A stretch of 57,016 nucleotides of DNA from Caproiciproducens sp. MSJ-32. GTDB lineage: Bacteria; Bacillota; Clostridia; Clostridiales; Clostridiaceae. The position numbers were made by a program, and so were the translations under genes. Below are positions 17,743-28,709 of this stretch, in pieces. Below the pieces are notes generated by a model. It was given only the letters and a program-made list of their open reading frames with translations, was not told the DNA's origin and made no database searches. Numbering within the stretch: the first letter of the stretch is position 1; each line of letters begins with the position of its first letter. The stretch covers positions 1-57,016 of the forward strand of contig NZ_JAHLPS010000060.1 in NCBI RefSeq assembly GCF_018918055.1, read 5' to 3'.

Positions 17743-19128
17743 ATGAAGTTAGATTTTAGCCTAAATATTATTCAAGAGCAAAAATTGGTTATGACTCAGC
17801 AAATGCAGCAGTCTATAAAGATTTTACAAATGTCTAATTATGATTTACGAGAATATATTGAAAATGAGTTTTCAGAAAATCCAATTTTAGAAGAGAATTT
17901 TGATTTTATGCAAGACAGCCATAGCAATATAGATAAAATCAATTATAAAGAAATAGTAAAATATTTAGAATTTGATAACTATGATTCTTGTAGCTCTAGC
18001 GAATTTAAAGATAAAGAGGAGGAAATTTCTCCTTTTAATTTTATATCCAAAAAAGAATCCTTAACAGAATATTTAAAGGAACAATTAGTAGAATTAGAGG
18101 AAGATGAATATAAAAAATCAATTGTATCTTATATGATAGAAAATCTAGATAATAGGGGATATTTGGATATAGATTTAGAAGATATATGTAAAGAATTAAA
18201 AATATCCTTGCCTTTAGGAAGGGAAGCTTTAGAAATTCTTCAAGATTTAGAACCTATTGGAATAGGTGCTAGAAATTTAAGTGAATGCTTAAAAATCCAG
18301 CTTCGAAAAATGGGAATGTTAAATGAAAAATTAGAAATAATAATAAATAATCATTTAAATCTTATTGCTGAAAATAAATTTAATTTACTGGCTAAAAAAT
18401 TAAAAATTACCCCAAGGGAAGCGCAAGATTTAGGTGATATTATAAAAAAATTAGAGCCAAAACCATCTAGAGGTTTTTATACTGGGGAAGAAGTAAAGTT
18501 TATCATTCCTGATGCAGAAATTAGAAAGATTGATGGTCAATATTTTGTCATTATGAATGAAAGTGTATTGCCTAAACTTTCAATAAGTAAAGTTTATAAA
18601 AATATATTAAATAATGAAAAAGACGTTTACATGAAAAATTATGTGAAAGAAAAATTAAATAGTGCTGTTTTTTTATTAAAATGCATAGAGCAAAGGAAAA
18701 GTACTCTACTTAAAATACTTGAAAATATAGTAGAAAGGCAGAAGGATTTTTTTGATAAGGGAAGTGAATTTTTAAAACCAATGACTTTAAAGGAAGTTGC
18801 TGAGGATTTAAATATTCATGAATCTACAGTAAGCAGGGCAATAAAGGATAAATATATTCTTACTAATAAGGGAACATTAAAAATAAAAGATTTATTTACA
18901 AATAAAATTAGTCAAAATTCTGTTGATGGCTGTGATGTAGCAGTTATAAAGATAAAAAATACAATTAAAGAAATAATAAATAATGAAGATAAGAGAAGGC
19001 CATTATCTGACGAATTAATATGTTTAGAGTTAAGGAAAAGAAATTTTAATATATCAAGAAGAACTGTTGCTAAATATAGGGAGGAAATGAACATAAAATC
19101 CTCAAGTAAAAGGAAAAGAATTGAATAA
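17743..19128 (+). CDS. rpoN: RNA polymerase sigma-54 factor
   Basis: Directs transcription from -24/-12 promoters with an AAA+ activator. Region I (residues about 1-50) is Gln/Leu rich with QQMQQSIKILQM; an acidic region II follows; the core-binding domain spans about 90-290; HTH near LKEVAEDLNIHESTVSRAI (about 348-366); and the RpoN box is SRRTVAKYRE (about 441-450), against the usual ARRTVAKYRE. 461 aa, complete. A sigma-54 activator and a matching promoter lie 13-16 kb downstream. A single A-to-S change in the RpoN box is the only departure noted. Confidence 0.95.
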   Translation: MKLDFSLNIIQEQKLVMTQQMQQSIKILQMSNYDLREYIENEFSENPILEENFDFMQDSHSNIDKINYKEIVKYLEFDNYDSCSSSEFKDKEEEISPFNFISKKESLTEYLKEQLVELEEDEYKKSIVSYMIENLDNRGYLDIDLEDICKELKISLPLGREALEILQDLEPIGIGARNLSECLKIQLRKMGMLNEKLEIIINNHLNLIAENKFNLLAKKLKITPREAQDLGDIIKKLEPKPSRGFYTGEEVKFIIPDAEIRKIDGQYFVIMNESVLPKLSISKVYKNILNNEKDVYMKNYVKEKLNSAVFLLKCIEQRKSTLLKILENIVERQKDFFDKGSEFLKPMTLKEVAEDLNIHESTVSRAIKDKYILTNKGTLKIKDLFTNKISQNSVDGCDVAVIKIKNTIKEIINNEDKRRPLSDELICLELRKRNFNISRRTVAKYREEMNIKSSSKRKRIE

Positions 19129-19192
19129 GCACCTTTTATAAACTATTATTAGATAAAAAATGAAAAAAATTTAACAAATATTAAGAAAATAC

Positions 19193-19221
19193 TTTAAAAT
19201 TTAGGCGAAGTGTTTTATAAT
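19193..19221 (+). promoter_or_regulatory. Predicted promoter of the cggR-gap operon
   Basis: TTTAAA (19193-19198), 17-bp spacer, TATAAT (19216-19221). The -10 element is consensus. Confidence 0.6.
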
Positions 19222-19227
19222 AATAAT

Positions 19228-19260
19228 CGTGGGACATATAGATTTTATATGGGACCTTTT
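19228..19260 (+). promoter_or_regulatory. Predicted CggR operator
   Basis: Two direct repeats TGGGAC at 19230-19235 and 19250-19255, exactly 20 bp apart, just downstream of the -10 element. The Bacillus CggR operator is built on CGGGAC repeats with about the same spacing. The position would let CggR block elongation, giving autoregulation relieved by fructose-1,6-bisphosphate. Confidence 0.65.
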
Positions 19261-19281
19261 AAGACCAAAGGAGGGTAAGGA

Positions 19282-20319
19282 GTGCAGGAAATATTATCCT
19301 TGGAGAAAAAAATAGTTCCTGAACTTGTAGAAGTCCTGGAAAAAAGATATTCTATTCTTAGAGCTATATACTATAATCAGCCGATTGGTAGAAGAGTATT
19401 AGCTTGTCAGTTAAAACTTGGAGAAAGAGCTGTTAGAAATGAAATAAATTTTCTAAAGGCACAAAATTTAATAGAAATTAATACTCCAGGGATGACAGTT
19501 ACTGAAGAAGGAGCTGAAATAGTAGATAAGCTTAAGGATTTCGTTCATAGTCTTAGGGGACTAGCTGACAAAGAGCATATTATTAAAACCTTTCTTGGGC
19601 TTAAAGATGTGATTATTGTTCCGGGAAATGTAGAAACTGATGATGGAATATTAAAAGACCTCGGTAAGGCAACAGCAAATTATTTAAGAAAAATTATTAA
19701 AGATAATGATATAATTGCTTTAACTGGAGGGAATACTATCAGAGAGTTTGTAGAAGCATTTCCGCAAATAAATAATGTTTCAAATATTCTTGTAGTTCCT
19801 GCAAGAGGAGGTATGGGAAGAAAAGTTGAAACTCAAGCCAGTACTTTGGCTGCATCTTTAGCAAAAAAGATAAAGGGGTCTTATAAACTGCTTCATATAC
19901 CAGAAAATTTAAGCATAGAACTTCTAGATACCTTATTAAAGGAAAAGGAAATAAAGGAAGTTATAGATGACATCCATAATGCAGATATTTTAATTTATGG
20001 CATAGGTAATGCAATAACTATGGCAAAGAAAAGGGATGTTTCTGAAGAGGAAATAAATAAATTAAAAGCACTTGGAGCCGTAGGAGAAGCCTTTGGATGT
20101 TATTTTAATAAAAATTCAGAAGTAGTTTCAGAAAATACCTCTATTGGCATTAATATAAATGAAGCAAAAAAAATCAATACTCATATTGCAGTAGCAGCAG
20201 GTGAAAGTAAGGTTGAAGCGATTATGGCTGCAATGATGAATAATAAAAATGCAGTATTAGTTACTGATGAAGCTGCTGGCAATAAAATAATTGAAATTAT
20301 TAATAATCAAACTAAATAA
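19282..20319 (+). CDS. cggR: Central glycolytic genes regulator
   Basis: SorC/DeoR-type repressor. N-terminal helix-turn-helix (about residues 25-75, QPIGRRVLACQLKLGERAV), C-terminal SorC phosphosugar-binding domain with LTGGNTIREF (about 151-160) and the GIGNA motif. 345 aa. GTG start behind GGAGGGTAAGG. First gene before gap, with an operator copy in its own leader; family knowledge says fructose-1,6-bisphosphate lowers DNA affinity, so the glycolytic genes are induced on sugar. Confidence 0.93.
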   Translation: MQEILSLEKKIVPELVEVLEKRYSILRAIYYNQPIGRRVLACQLKLGERAVRNEINFLKAQNLIEINTPGMTVTEEGAEIVDKLKDFVHSLRGLADKEHIIKTFLGLKDVIIVPGNVETDDGILKDLGKATANYLRKIIKDNDIIALTGGNTIREFVEAFPQINNVSNILVVPARGGMGRKVETQASTLAASLAKKIKGSYKLLHIPENLSIELLDTLLKEKEIKEVIDDIHNADILIYGIGNAITMAKKRDVSEEEINKLKALGAVGEAFGCYFNKNSEVVSENTSIGININEAKKINTHIAVAAGESKVEAIMAAMMNNKNAVLVTDEAAGNKIIEIINNQTK

Positions 20320-20375
20320 GCTTAAAATTTTTAAAAATTTTAAATATATAACTATTTTTTAGGAGGTAATTGCAA

Positions 20376-21377
20376 ATGGTAAATGTAGCAATTAATGGTT
20401 TTGGAAGAATAGGAAGATTAGCATTAAGATTAATGATTAACAACCCAGAATTTAACGTGGTTGCAATCAACGATTTAACAGATGCTAAAATGTTAGCTCA
20501 CCTATTCAAATATGATTCAGCTCAAGGAAGATTCGATGGAGAAATCGAAGTTAAAGAAGGAGCTTTCGTAGTTAACGGAAAAGAAATTAAAGTTACTGCA
20601 AATGCTAACCCAGCTGAATTACCATGGAAAGAATTAAACGTAGACATCGTTCTTGAATGTACTGGATTCTTTGCTTCAAAGGAAAAAGCTTCAGCTCACA
20701 TTCAAGCAGGAGCTAAGAAAGTTGTTATTTCAGCTCCAGCAGGAAAAGATTTACCAACAGTAGTTTACAATGTTAACCATGAAGTATTAAAGGCTGAAGA
20801 TACAGTTATCTCAGGTGCTTCTTGTACAACAAACTGCTTAGCACCAATGGCTAAGGTATTAAATGATAACTTTGGATTACAAAAAGGTTTCATGACAACT
20901 ATCCACGCTTACACTAACGATCAAAATACATTAGATGCTCCACACAGAAAAGGTGATTTAAGAAGAGCTAGAGCAGCTGCTGCTTCAATCATTCCAAACT
21001 CTACTGGTGCAGCAAAAGCAATCGGTCTAGTTATTCCAGAATTAGCAGGAAAATTAGATGGTGGTGCTCAAAGAGTTCCAACTATAACTGGTTCATTAAC
21101 TGAATTAGTTTGTACTTTAGATAAGAAAGTAACTGTAGAAGAAATCAATGCTGCTATGAAGGCTGCTGCAAATGAATCATTCGGATACACTGAAGATGAA
21201 ATAGTTTCAACTGACGTAATCGGAATGTCATTTGGATCATTATTCGATGCTACTCAAACTAAGATAATGGAAGTTAATGGAGAACAACTAGTTAAAGTTG
21301 CTGCTTGGTATGATAACGAAATGTCATACACTAACCAATTAATCAGAACTTTAGGATACTTCGCTAACTTAAAGTAA
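20376..21377 (+). CDS. gap: Glyceraldehyde-3-phosphate dehydrogenase
   Basis: NAD-dependent oxidation and phosphorylation of glyceraldehyde-3-phosphate. ATG at 20376 (333 aa) is set by AGGAGGT 8 bases upstream; a TTG six bases earlier is not the start. Rossmann motif [13 protein letters not shown], catalytic cysteine in [12 protein letters not shown], and the C-terminal WYDNEMSY. Codon use is strongly biased toward a restricted set, as expected for one of the most expressed proteins. Second gene of the cggR operon; the hairpin after it separates it partly from pgk. Confidence 0.97.
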   Translation: MVNVAINGFGRIGRLALRLMINNPEFNVVAINDLTDAKMLAHLFKYDSAQGRFDGEIEVKEGAFVVNGKEIKVTANANPAELPWKELNVDIVLECTGFFASKEKASAHIQAGAKKVVISAPAGKDLPTVVYNVNHEVLKAEDTVISGASCTTNCLAPMAKVLNDNFGLQKGFMTTIHAYTNDQNTLDAPHRKGDLRRARAAAASIIPNSTGAAKAIGLVIPELAGKLDGGAQRVPTITGSLTELVCTLDKKVTVEEINAAMKAAANESFGYTEDEIVSTDVIGMSFGSLFDATQTKIMEVNGEQLVKVAAWYDNEMSYTNQLIRTLGYFANLK

Positions 21378-21420
21378 TTTAAAGTAAATTACATAAACAC
21401 TGTTTATGTTAAAGTAAATA

Positions 21421-21464
21421 AGTCTGGTTTTGTAGTAATAAGGCTATAAAGCCAGACTATTTTT
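21421..21464 (+). terminator. Terminator/attenuator between gap and pgk
   Basis: Stem AGTCTGGTTT / AAAGCCAGACT with a 17-base loop and TTTTT after it. It would set a higher level for gap than for pgk if leaky. Confidence 0.65.
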
Positions 21465-21499
21465 CAAGTACCTAAAAAATTTTGTAGAGGTGAATTTTA

Positions 21500-22678
21500 A
21501 TGGGTTTCAATAAGAAGACAATCGAAGATATCGAAGTTAGAGGAAAAAGAGTATTAGTAAGATGCGATTTTAACGTACCACTAAAAGATGGCATTATAAC
21601 AGATGAAAACAGATTAAATGGAGCACTTCCAACTATTAAATACTTAATGGAAAATGGTGCTAAAGTAATCCTTTGCTCACACATAGGTAAAGATGCCTCT
21701 AAATCATTAGAACCAGTTGCAAAAAGACTTTCTGAAATGTTAAATAAGGAAGTTGTATTTGCAAGAGATGAAGAAGTTGTTGGAGCTAATGCAAGAGCAG
21801 CTGTAGAAAAGATGCAAGACGGAGATGTTGTATTATTAGAAAATACAAGATGCAGAAAAGAAGAAACTAAGAATGTTGAAGAATTCTCAAAAGAATTAGC
21901 TTCTTTAGCTGATATATTTGTAAATGATGCTTTTGGTACAGCTCACAGAGCTCACTGCTCAACTGTTGGGGTAACTAATTTTGTTGACACAGCAGTATGC
22001 GGATACTTAATTCAAAAAGAATTAAAGTTCTTAGGAGATGCTGTTAATAATCCAGTTAGACCATTTGTTGCTATATTAGGCGGAGCTAAAGTTTCAGATA
22101 AAATAGCTGTTATTAACAATTTATTAGATAAAGTTGATACTTTAATAATAGGTGGAGGAATGGCTTACACATTCTTAAAGGCTCAAGGATATGAAATCGG
22201 AACTTCATTAGTTGAAGAAGATAGATTAGACTATGCTTTAGAAATGATTCAAAAGGCTAAAGATAAGGGAGTTAAATTCTTATTACCAGTAGACCACAGA
22301 GTAGCAACAGAATTTAAGGATGTTGAACCTATAGTAACTGAAGATCAAAACATTCCTGCTGGACACATGGGATTAGATATCGGACCAAAGACAGAAGCTT
22401 TATATGCTGATGCTATTAAAGATGCTAAGACTGTTGTATGGAACGGACCAATGGGGGTATTCGAATTTGAAAACTTCAATAAAGGAACAATTGCAGTAGC
22501 AAAAGCTATGGCAGAAGCAGATGCAACAACAGTTATCGGTGGAGGAGATTCAGCTGCAGCTGTTAATATCTTAGGATTTGGAGATAAGATGACTCACATT
22601 TCAACAGGTGGTGGAGCTTCTCTAGAATTCTTAGAAGGAAAAGAATTACCAGGAATAGTTGCTTTAAACGATAAGTAA
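21500..22678 (+). CDS. pgk: Phosphoglycerate kinase
   Basis: Transfers the acyl phosphate of 1,3-bisphosphoglycerate to ADP. N-terminal VRCDFNVPL with substrate-binding residues, LCSHIGKD, hinge, nucleotide loop [11 protein letters not shown], and C-terminal GGGDSAAAV. 392 aa, complete. RBS GAGGTG. Precedes tpiA by 57 bases in the same transcript. Confidence 0.97.
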   Translation: MGFNKKTIEDIEVRGKRVLVRCDFNVPLKDGIITDENRLNGALPTIKYLMENGAKVILCSHIGKDASKSLEPVAKRLSEMLNKEVVFARDEEVVGANARAAVEKMQDGDVVLLENTRCRKEETKNVEEFSKELASLADIFVNDAFGTAHRAHCSTVGVTNFVDTAVCGYLIQKELKFLGDAVNNPVRPFVAILGGAKVSDKIAVINNLLDKVDTLIIGGGMAYTFLKAQGYEIGTSLVEEDRLDYALEMIQKAKDKGVKFLLPVDHRVATEFKDVEPIVTEDQNIPAGHMGLDIGPKTEALYADAIKDAKTVVWNGPMGVFEFENFNKGTIAVAKAMAEADATTVIGGGDSAAAVNILGFGDKMTHISTGGGASLEFLEGKELPGIVALNDK

Positions 22679-22735
22679 GAAGTATCGGTAAAAGATAAGA
22701 TTTATAATGAGAACTGATATTAAGGAGGGTTTTTA

Positions 22736-23482
22736 ATGAGAAAACCAATAATAGCTGGAAACTGGAAAATGCACTACACTCCAGCAGAAGCAGTAAAATT
22801 AGTAGAAGAATTAAAACCATTAGTAAAAGATGCTGCATGTGAAGTAGTAGTATGCCCGCCTTTTGTTTGTTTAGATGCTGTATTAAAAGCAGTAGAAGGA
22901 TCAAATATTAAGGTTGCTGCTCAAAATATGCACTTTGAAGAAAAAGGAGCCTTCACAGGTGAAGTTTCTCCTGTAATGTTAGAAGCTATGGGAGTTAGCT
23001 ATGTTATATTAGGACATAGTGAAAGAAGAGAATACTTCAATGAAACTGATGAAGCTTTAAATAAGAAAGTTAAAGCAGCTTTTGCTCATAACTTAACTCC
23101 AATTCTTTGCTGTGGAGAAACTTTAGAGCAAAGAGAAAATGGAACAACTAACGAAGTAGTTGGAGCTCAAATAAGAGCAGACTTAGAAGGGCTATCAAAG
23201 GAATTAGCTGAAAAAGTAGTAATTGCTTATGAACCAATTTGGGCAATAGGAACAGGTAAAACTGCTACTAATGAACAAGCTAATGAAACAATAATGGCTA
23301 TAAGAAATGTATTAGCTGATATGTTTGGAAAAGAAGTTGCAGATAAGATTAGAATCCAATATGGTGGATCAGTAAAACCAAATACAATTAAAGACCAAAT
23401 GGCTATGTCTGATATAGATGGAGCTTTAGTTGGAGGAGCTAGCTTAGTTGCTTCTGATTTTGCACAAATAGTTAACTATTAA
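22736..23482 (+). CDS. tpiA: Triosephosphate isomerase
   Basis: Interconverts dihydroxyacetone phosphate and glyceraldehyde-3-phosphate. Catalytic Lys in AGNWKMH, electrophile His in LGHSERRE, catalytic Glu in [15 protein letters not shown] (flexible loop 6), phosphate loop QYGGSVKP. 248 aa. RBS GGAGGG. Last gene of the cggR-gap-pgk-tpiA group, followed by a terminator. Confidence 0.97.
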   Translation: MRKPIIAGNWKMHYTPAEAVKLVEELKPLVKDAACEVVVCPPFVCLDAVLKAVEGSNIKVAAQNMHFEEKGAFTGEVSPVMLEAMGVSYVILGHSERREYFNETDEALNKKVKAAFAHNLTPILCCGETLEQRENGTTNEVVGAQIRADLEGLSKELAEKVVIAYEPIWAIGTGKTATNEQANETIMAIRNVLADMFGKEVADKIRIQYGGSVKPNTIKDQMAMSDIDGALVGGASLVASDFAQIVNY

Positions 23483-23489
23483 TAATATA

Positions 23490-23537
23490 AATAACTCAGG
23501 ATAATTTCAATAAATATTTATTCCTGAGTTATTTTAT
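23490..23537 (+). terminator. Intrinsic terminator
   Basis: 12-bp stem AATAACTCAGGA / TCCTGAGTTATT with a 20-base AT-rich loop and T-rich tail. Confidence 0.75.
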
Positions 23538-23600
23538 TGTCTATAATTTGTGTAAATTAAATAGGATTATTAATTGGATTTTTTATTCATAAAAAATTTT

Positions 23601-23640
23601 TATTAATTAATAAAAATTATTATTAATTAATAAAAATTAT
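23601..23640. repeat. Tandem duplication of a 20-bp AT-only unit
   Basis: The unit TATTAATTAATAAAAATTAT occurs twice without a gap, 33 bp upstream of the gpmI -35 box. It may act as an UP-like or bent-DNA element. Confidence 0.7.
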
Positions 23641-23672
23641 AGAAAGAAAAGGTTTAACAAGAAATTGCTTTA

Positions 23673-23701
23673 TTGTGCATATTTTTTAAATATAGTATAA
23701 T
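23673..23701 (+). promoter_or_regulatory. Sigma-A type promoter for gpmI
   Basis: TTGTGC (23673-23678), 17-bp spacer, TATAAT (23696-23701). It separates gpmI from CggR control. Confidence 0.65.
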
Positions 23702-23769
23702 AAGTTTATATAAAAAGAAAGATAATAGTATATATTGTCGAAATTGATTTAAATAATTTGGAGGTAATT

Positions 23770-25296
23770 ATGGCTAAGAAACCTGTAATGTTAATGATAT
23801 TAGATGGATTTGGAATCGCTCCAGAATCAGATGGGAATGCTGTAAGAAGAGCTAATACACCAAACTTAGATAATTTATTTGCAAAATACCCACATACACA
23901 ATTACAAGCAAGTGGATTATTTGTTGGATTACCTGATGGCCAAATGGGAAACTCAGAAGTTGGTCATTTAAATATAGGTGCTGGTAGAGTTATATACCAA
24001 GAATTAACTAGAATAACTAAGGAAATAGAAGAAGGGGGCTTCTTCAAAAATGAAGCTTTAACTCTTGCAATTAATAATGTAAAAGACAATAATAAATCTT
24101 TACATTTAATGGGACTTTTATCTAATGGGGGGGTACACTCACATATAGATCATTTAAAGGGCTTATTAAAGTTAGCTAAAGAAGCAGGAATTCAAAATGT
24201 TTATGTACATGGCTTCATGGATGGAAGAGACGTGCCACCAACATCAGGAAAAGAATTTATAATTGAAATTGAAAACTACATGAAGGAAATAGGCCTAGGT
24301 AAGCTTGCTACTATTTCAGGAAGATATTATGCAATGGATAGAGATAACAGATGGGAAAGAGTAGAACTTGCTTACAATGCAATGGTTCTAGGAAAGGGAG
24401 AAGAAGCAAATTCAGCTGTTGAAGCTATAGAAAGATCTTATGCAGATAATAAGACTGATGAGTTTGTTTTACCAACTGTTATTGATAAAAATGGAATGAT
24501 TAAGGATGGAGATTCAGTAATATTCTTCAACTTTAGACCAGATAGAGCTAGAGAAATAACAAGAGCTATAAACGATAAAGTCTTTACAGGATTTAACAGA
24601 GAAACTTTAAATCTAACATTTGTTACAATGACTCAATATGATAAGACATTAGAAGGGGTTCATATAGCTTACAAACCAGAAAGTATTACAAATACATTAG
24701 GAGAATATGTTTCTAAACATGGTAAGAATCAATTAAGAATTGCTGAAACAGAAAAATACGCACACGTTACATTCTTCTTCAATGGTGGAGTAGAAAAAGA
24801 AAATCCAGGTGAAGACAGAGCATTAATTCCATCACCAAAGGTTGCAACTTATGACTTAAAACCAGAAATGAGTGCATATGAAGTAACAGATGAATTACTA
24901 AAGAGATTAGATCAAGATAAGTATGATATGATTATATTAAACTTTGCTAACCCAGATATGGTTGGTCATACAGGAGTTGTAGAAGCAGCTATAAAGGCTA
25001 TAGAAGCTGTAGATGAATGTTTGGGGAAAATTGTTAATAAGGTTCTTGAAAAAGATGGTGAAGTATTTATTACTGCAGATCATGGTAACTCAGAAACAAT
25101 GATAGATTTCTCAACAGGAAATCCATATACAGCTCATACAACTAATCCAGTACCATTCCTTTGGGTAGCTAACAATACAGAAGGTAAGGGATTACACGAA
25201 GGAAAACTTGCTGATATAGCACCAACTATCTTAGATAGAATGGGACTTGATGTGCCAGCAGAAATGACTGGAAAAACACTTATTGAAAGCAAGTAA
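23770..25296 (+). CDS. gpmI: 2,3-bisphosphoglycerate-independent phosphoglycerate mutase
   Basis: Mn2+-dependent interconversion of 3- and 2-phosphoglycerate. ATG at 23770 (508 aa) follows TTTGGAGGT; the TTG 12 bases upstream is inside the RBS. Metal ligands in LDGFGI, phosphoserine nucleophile in GNSEVGHLN, arginine pair in [10 protein letters not shown], and the second metal site in [10 protein letters not shown] and TADHGNSE. Complete. Own promoter and terminator. Confidence 0.97.
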   Translation: MAKKPVMLMILDGFGIAPESDGNAVRRANTPNLDNLFAKYPHTQLQASGLFVGLPDGQMGNSEVGHLNIGAGRVIYQELTRITKEIEEGGFFKNEALTLAINNVKDNNKSLHLMGLLSNGGVHSHIDHLKGLLKLAKEAGIQNVYVHGFMDGRDVPPTSGKEFIIEIENYMKEIGLGKLATISGRYYAMDRDNRWERVELAYNAMVLGKGEEANSAVEAIERSYADNKTDEFVLPTVIDKNGMIKDGDSVIFFNFRPDRAREITRAINDKVFTGFNRETLNLTFVTMTQYDKTLEGVHIAYKPESITNTLGEYVSKHGKNQLRIAETEKYAHVTFFFNGGVEKENPGEDRALIPSPKVATYDLKPEMSAYEVTDELLKRLDQDKYDMIILNFANPDMVGHTGVVEAAIKAIEAVDECLGKIVNKVLEKDGEVFITADHGNSETMIDFSTGNPYTAHTTNPVPFLWVANNTEGKGLHEGKLADIAPTILDRMGLDVPAEMTGKTLIESK

Positions 25297-25315
25297 ACTT
25301 GTTTTGATAAATATT

Positions 25316-25346
25316 AAAGACAGATTCAATTAGAATCTGTCTTTTT
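25316..25346 (+). terminator. Intrinsic terminator
   Basis: 12-bp stem AAAGACAGATTC / GAATCTGTCTTT with a short AATTA loop and T run. Confidence 0.88.
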
Positions 25347-25393
25347 GTTTTAGTTAAATAATAGGTAAAAATTTTGAAAATCAAAAGATTTGA

Positions 25394-25819
25394 CCAGATG
25401 GAGCAGCAATAAAATCAATAGATGATCTAAAAGGAAAACAACTTATAGTTAACAAGGGAACAACTGCAGAAGCTTTCTTTACTAAGAACTATCCAGAAAT
25501 TGAATTAGTAGGATATGAACAAAATACTGAAGCTTTCAATGCTTTATTAGATGGCAGAGGAGCAGCATTAGCTCATGATAATACATTATTATTTGCTTGG
25601 GCTAGAGAAAATAAGGGATTTACAACTTATATAGACAGCCTTGGAGATGAATCAGTTATTGCCCCAGCAGTTAAGAAGGGTAACACTGAATTAAAAGAAT
25701 GGTTAGATGAAGAAATAACTAAATTAACACAAGAAGGTTTCTTTAGAGAAGCATATGATGCAACATTATTACCAGCCTTTGGTGATACAGTTGATCCAGC
25801 ATCAGTAATTATAGAATAA
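25394..25819 (+). pseudogene. Remnant of an amino-acid ABC transporter substrate-binding protein
   Basis: No start codon, but 141 sense codons in one frame to a TAA at 25817. The translation (IKSIDDLKGKQLIVNKGTTA, later GYEQNTEAFNALLDGRG, AALAHDNTLLFAWA, FGDTVDPASVII at the end) is the C-terminal half of a type 3 extracellular solute-binding protein for polar amino acids. A TGA at 25391 closes the frame just before; signal peptide and first lobe are gone. Permease and ATPase genes are absent. The C-terminal half is undamaged, so the deletion is probably recent or the copy came from a paralogue elsewhere. Confidence 0.85.
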
Positions 25820-25874
25820 TTTAGTTAGGAGTTAAGTTTTAGCTGTCAACTCTTAAGAATAAAATTTAGAAATT

Positions 25875-25911
25875 AAGAAGATACATTCTATTTTGAGTGT
25901 ATCTTCTTTTT
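25875..25911 (+). terminator. Intrinsic terminator
   Basis: 11-bp stem AAGAAGATACA / TGTATCTTCTT followed by TTT. It probably belonged to the decayed binding-protein gene. Confidence 0.8.
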
Positions 25912-26039
25912 GCATTTTTAATACTATAGGTTTTAGCTATGATTAAAATTTTTTTAAGCTTAACTCTATTTTTTTATTTGTCATTATTAGATTAATAAAT
26001 TAATAATATATAATAATAGTATTTTTAGGGGAGAAGTTT

Positions 26040-26630
26040 ATGCCTAGGACATATTCATATTCAGCTGATTTTGATCAAGAGACAGAAATGCTTTTCAGAG
26101 ATGCAAAGTTTTTAGGGGAAGGCCATAATGGAATTGTATATGAACTACCCGAAAATAAGGCTGTAAAGATATTTCAAGAAAAGAAATGCTGTAAGGAGGA
26201 AGGAGAAATACTTAAGAGAGTAGGAAGTTCTTCATATTTTCCTAAGTTACATAAGATGGGAGATTATTATATAGTAAGAGACAAGGTAGATGGAATTAGA
26301 TTAGACCATTATATTAAAAAACATGGTTTCGGCTATGAAATATCATTAAATTTATATGAGCTCTTTAAGGAGTTTAAGAGATTAAAATTTACTAAGCTAG
26401 ATGCAAGATGCAGAGATTTATACATAACAGATGATAATAAAATAATGGTAATTGATCCAAAGCAGTGTTTTAGTAAAAAGGTAACTTATCCTCGCCATTT
26501 GATGAAGGGATTGCATAAACTTGAAGTTTTAGAAAGTTTCATAGAAGATATAAGAATTATAGATATAAAAATAGCTAAGGAATGGGAAAAAAAGATAAAT
26601 CATTATTTAGAAAACAAAAAATTAATTTAA
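26040..26630 (+). CDS. Small protein-kinase-like protein, 196 aa
   Basis: Short kinase fold related to RIO/lipopolysaccharide kinase types. Glycine-rich loop FLGEGHNGIVYEL (about residues 23-35), invariant lysine in KAVKIF (about 40-45), hinge VRDKVDG, and a catalytic-loop/metal region LDARCRDLYI then IMVIDPKQ (about 119-145). The usual HRD is replaced by DAR and DFG by DPK, as in RIO-like and atypical kinases. ATG behind GGGGAGAAG. Flanked by terminators, so monocistronic. Kinase activity and substrate are inferred, not shown. Confidence 0.7.
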   Translation: MPRTYSYSADFDQETEMLFRDAKFLGEGHNGIVYELPENKAVKIFQEKKCCKEEGEILKRVGSSSYFPKLHKMGDYYIVRDKVDGIRLDHYIKKHGFGYEISLNLYELFKEFKRLKFTKLDARCRDLYITDDNKIMVIDPKQCFSKKVTYPRHLMKGLHKLEVLESFIEDIRIIDIKIAKEWEKKINHYLENKKLI

Positions 26631-26654
26631 AGAACCAAGGATTGGTTCTTTTTT
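26630..26654 (+). terminator. Intrinsic terminator
   Basis: 9-bp stem AAGAACCAA / TTGGTTCTT with a 3-base loop, followed by TTTT. Confidence 0.82.
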
Positions 26655-26755
26655 GTTTGAGTATGATAAAAAAATAACAATGTCGAAAAGATAAAATAAG
26701 TCTGTCAAAATTATAATTATTTTTTGAAGTTAAGTTAAAATAAGAAAATTACGTA

Positions 26756-26783
26756 TTGTAAATATTGGTGAAAGTGGTATAAT
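26756..26783 (+). promoter_or_regulatory. Predicted eno promoter
   Basis: TTGTAA (26756-26761), 16-bp spacer, TATAAT (26778-26783). This leaves a leader of about 150 bases before the eno start codon. Confidence 0.6.
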
Positions 26784-26836
26784 TAAAACAGAAAATTAAC
26801 AATCCTTTTTAATTATTAGTTTTCTGATATCTACAG

Positions 26837-26894
26837 CCTAGTATTTACATTCTTCGCTATGAATATTTAGAAAATGTGAAGAAATAATACTAAG
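26837..26894 (+). promoter_or_regulatory. Long imperfect hairpin in the eno leader
   Basis: Arms CCTAGTATT...ATTCTTC (26837-26858) and GTGAAGAA...AATACTAAGG (26876-26894) pair over about 17 bp with small bulges. It has no T run after it, so it is not a terminator; it could protect the 5' end or regulate the abundant eno mRNA. Confidence 0.5.
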
Positions 26895-26926
26895 GTATAG
26901 ATAAAATAAATAGGTTCGAAATTTAA

Positions 26927-28234
<1,308 letters not shown>

Positions 28235-28258
28235 TACAATATAATAGTTTAGTATATA

Positions 28259-28294
28259 AGACTGCTGCACAAACTATACTGTGCAGCAGTCTTT
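28259..28294 (+). terminator. Strong intrinsic terminator
   Basis: 13-bp GC-rich stem AGACTGCTGCACA / TGTGCAGCAGTCT with an 8-base loop and TT tail. Confidence 0.88.
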
Positions 28295-28307
28295 CTTAGT
28301 TTATAAC

Positions 28308-28358
28308 TGTTAATTCTTACCTGTAAATTGCTAACTGTCAATTGACAGCTAGTGTCTA
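28308..28358. repeat. Degenerate 7-bp repeat tract
   Basis: Reads as TAACTGT, TAATTCT, TACCTGT, AAATTGC, TAACTGT, CAATTGA with a period of 7. Weaker and of a different unit from the GGAGTNN tracts; possibly a relative. Confidence 0.4.
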
Positions 28359-28417
28359 AGTGTGTTAATATAACTTTATGTAAATATGAGCGTTGACTTA
28401 CCATAGGAGGTAGAAGT

Positions 28418-28648
28418 ATGAAAACTTTTCTATTAGTATTACAAATTATTCTTGGAATTATAGTTATAGTATCAGTATTATTACAACCAAGTAAATCAGA
28501 TGCCTTAAGCGGTTTAATTCAAGGAAGTAAAACAGAAACATTCTTTTCAAAAAATAAGGTTAGAACAAGAGAAGCATTTTTATTAAAAGTTACAATTATA
28601 GCTATGGCTTTATTTGCTATTAATACTTTAGCGTTAAATATAATATAA
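28418..28648 (+). CDS. secG: Preprotein translocase subunit SecG
   Basis: Small subunit of the SecYEG channel. Two transmembrane helices (residues about 2-22 and 53-74) separated by a short cytoplasmic loop with VLLQPSKSDALSGLIQGS, the SecG signature where the loop is rich in Gly/Ser. 76 aa, normal. RBS AGGAGGT. Between eno and rnr as in many Firmicutes; has its own terminator. Confidence 0.92.
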   Translation: MKTFLLVLQIILGIIVIVSVLLQPSKSDALSGLIQGSKTETFFSKNKVRTREAFLLKVTIIAMALFAINTLALNII

Positions 28649-28653
28649 TAGAT

Positions 28654-28686
28654 AAGGGGGCTGCTTATATTTTAGTAGCCCTTTTA
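28654..28686 (+). terminator. Intrinsic terminator after secG
   Basis: Stem GGGCTGCT / AGTAGCCC extended by G-T pairs, 8-base loop, followed by TTTTATT. Confidence 0.75.
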
Positions 28687-28709
28687 TTATAAAGCTAGGA
28701 GATGATGTT

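Noticed and set aside
22563..22904. Minus-strand ORF of 113 codons, Leu-rich
   Set aside because: Antisense to the end of pgk and start of tpiA; Leu-richness comes from reading Lys/Glu codons backwards.
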